From: Acidimicrobiales bacterium
Lineage (GTDB): Bacteria; Actinomycetota; Acidimicrobiia; Acidimicrobiales; Ilumatobacteraceae
Direction: 5' to 3'
DNA: 39,304 nucleotides
Assembly (NCBI GenBank): GCA_025463415.1
Contig: JAOBWO010000098.1
Location: 1 to 39,304 of the forward strand
The notes beneath the pieces were generated by a model. That model was not told where the DNA came from, did not search any database, and was given only the letters and a program-made list of their open reading frames with translations. Positions 39,032 through 39,304 of this stretch are shown here, piece after piece; position 1 is the first letter of the stretch, and each line of letters begins with the position of its first letter. The position numbers were made by a program, and so were the translations under genes.

Positions 39032-39304
39032 ATGATGACATCTGTGGATCGCCGCGTCACGGGCGGCGTCGACACCCACCACGACGTGCACGTCGCCGCA
39101 GTGTGCGACACCGACACCGGCCGAACTTTGGACACGGCGTCGTTCCCGACGACCACAAGTGGCTACGCCGAGCTGCTGGTGTGGATGAACGACCATGGAA
39201 TCGTCGACAAGGTCGGGATCGAGTCGACCGGTAGTTGGGGCGCTGGTCTCACCCGTCATCTGGCCGCTGCCGGCGTGACGGTGATCGAAGTGGATCGACC
39301 CGAT
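39032..39304 (+). CDS. IS110-family transposase, N-terminal 91 codons
   Basis: The gene continues beyond the right edge. The visible part is the RuvC-like DEDD domain: GGVDTHHDVHVAAVCD carries the first acidic residue (D in GVDTHHD), and GIESTGSWGAGLTRHLAAAG carries the Glu (positions about 63-82). GGAAGGA lies 9 nt before ATG 39032, with a second ATG directly after it. This family uses a DEDD/Ser recombinase rather than a DDE transposase. Confidence 0.88.
   Translation, partial: MMTSVDRRVTGGVDTHHDVHVAAVCDTDTGRTLDTASFPTTTSGYAELLVWMNDHGIVDKVGIESTGSWGAGLTRHLAAAGVTVIEVDRPD

Larger units (their letters stand above)
38790..39304 (+). mobile_element. IS110-family insertion sequence, left part
   Basis: The right edge of the window cuts an IS110-type element. 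Its recombinase gene starts at 39032 and is preceded by about 240 bp of non-coding, structured sequence, the typical layout of the IS110 group (non-coding left end before the recombinase). The exact left boundary cannot be fixed from one copy; it should lie between the HNH start (38730) and the inverted repeat at 38803. Confidence 0.7.

Overview
The window is about 39 kb of high-GC DNA with actinobacterial features: tightly packed genes, many start/stop overlaps, two luciferase-like (LLM) oxidoreductases, a PPOX/F420-type protein, several acyl-CoA enzymes, a 13E12/DUF222 HNH protein and a GAF-ANTAR pair. I infer an actinobacterium, probably of the Acidimicrobiia (Ilumatobacter-like). The taxonomic call rests on gene style only.

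Layout. 1-2139 (minus): the start of an unknown gene and a Ser/Thr kinase whose C-terminal half resembles a decayed GTPase. 2193-10284 (minus): a seven-gene block, gamma-glutamyltransferase-like > LLM oxidoreductase > cytosine-deaminase-like amidohydrolase > SDR > ABC ATPase > permease > substrate-binding lipoprotein, closed by a strong hairpin terminator. It looks like an uptake-and-degradation pathway for an N-containing small molecule; the substrate is unknown. 10307-19731: acyl-CoA ligases, aldehyde dehydrogenase, glycerophosphodiester phosphodiesterase, a SirB1-like protein, a flavin reductase-like protein, an acyl-CoA dehydrogenase and small membrane or lipoproteins. 19748-25172: a housekeeping core (ispH, PDZ/radical-SAM DUF512 protein, der, zinc-ribbon protein) and a repeat-rich membrane-anchored protein. 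25257-29361: Mo-bis-MGD oxidoreductase, thioesterase, second LLM enzyme, tRNA-Pro(GGG). 29362-31797: a lower-quality stretch leading to two coupled GAF-ANTAR regulators. 31807-35978: an unusual 7Fe-type ferredoxin, a secreted subtilase, a frameshifted Fe/2OG dioxygenase and a highly divergent alanine-racemase-fold protein. 36040-39304: a conserved hypothetical, a PPOX protein, a DUF222-HNH protein, and the left end of an IS110-type element with its long structured non-coding leader, where a bridge RNA would be expected.

A window-wide regulatory pattern stands out. At least a dozen genes have a TANNNT -10 hexamer exactly 6-7 bp before the start codon (9 bp in one case) and no Shine-Dalgarno sequence, which implies leaderless mRNAs. 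Several sit back-to-back as divergent promoters, once with physically overlapping -10 boxes. A smaller set (substrate-binding protein, 24042 gene, subtilase, ferredoxin, dioxygenase, transposase) instead has a clear Shine-Dalgarno sequence and a leader.
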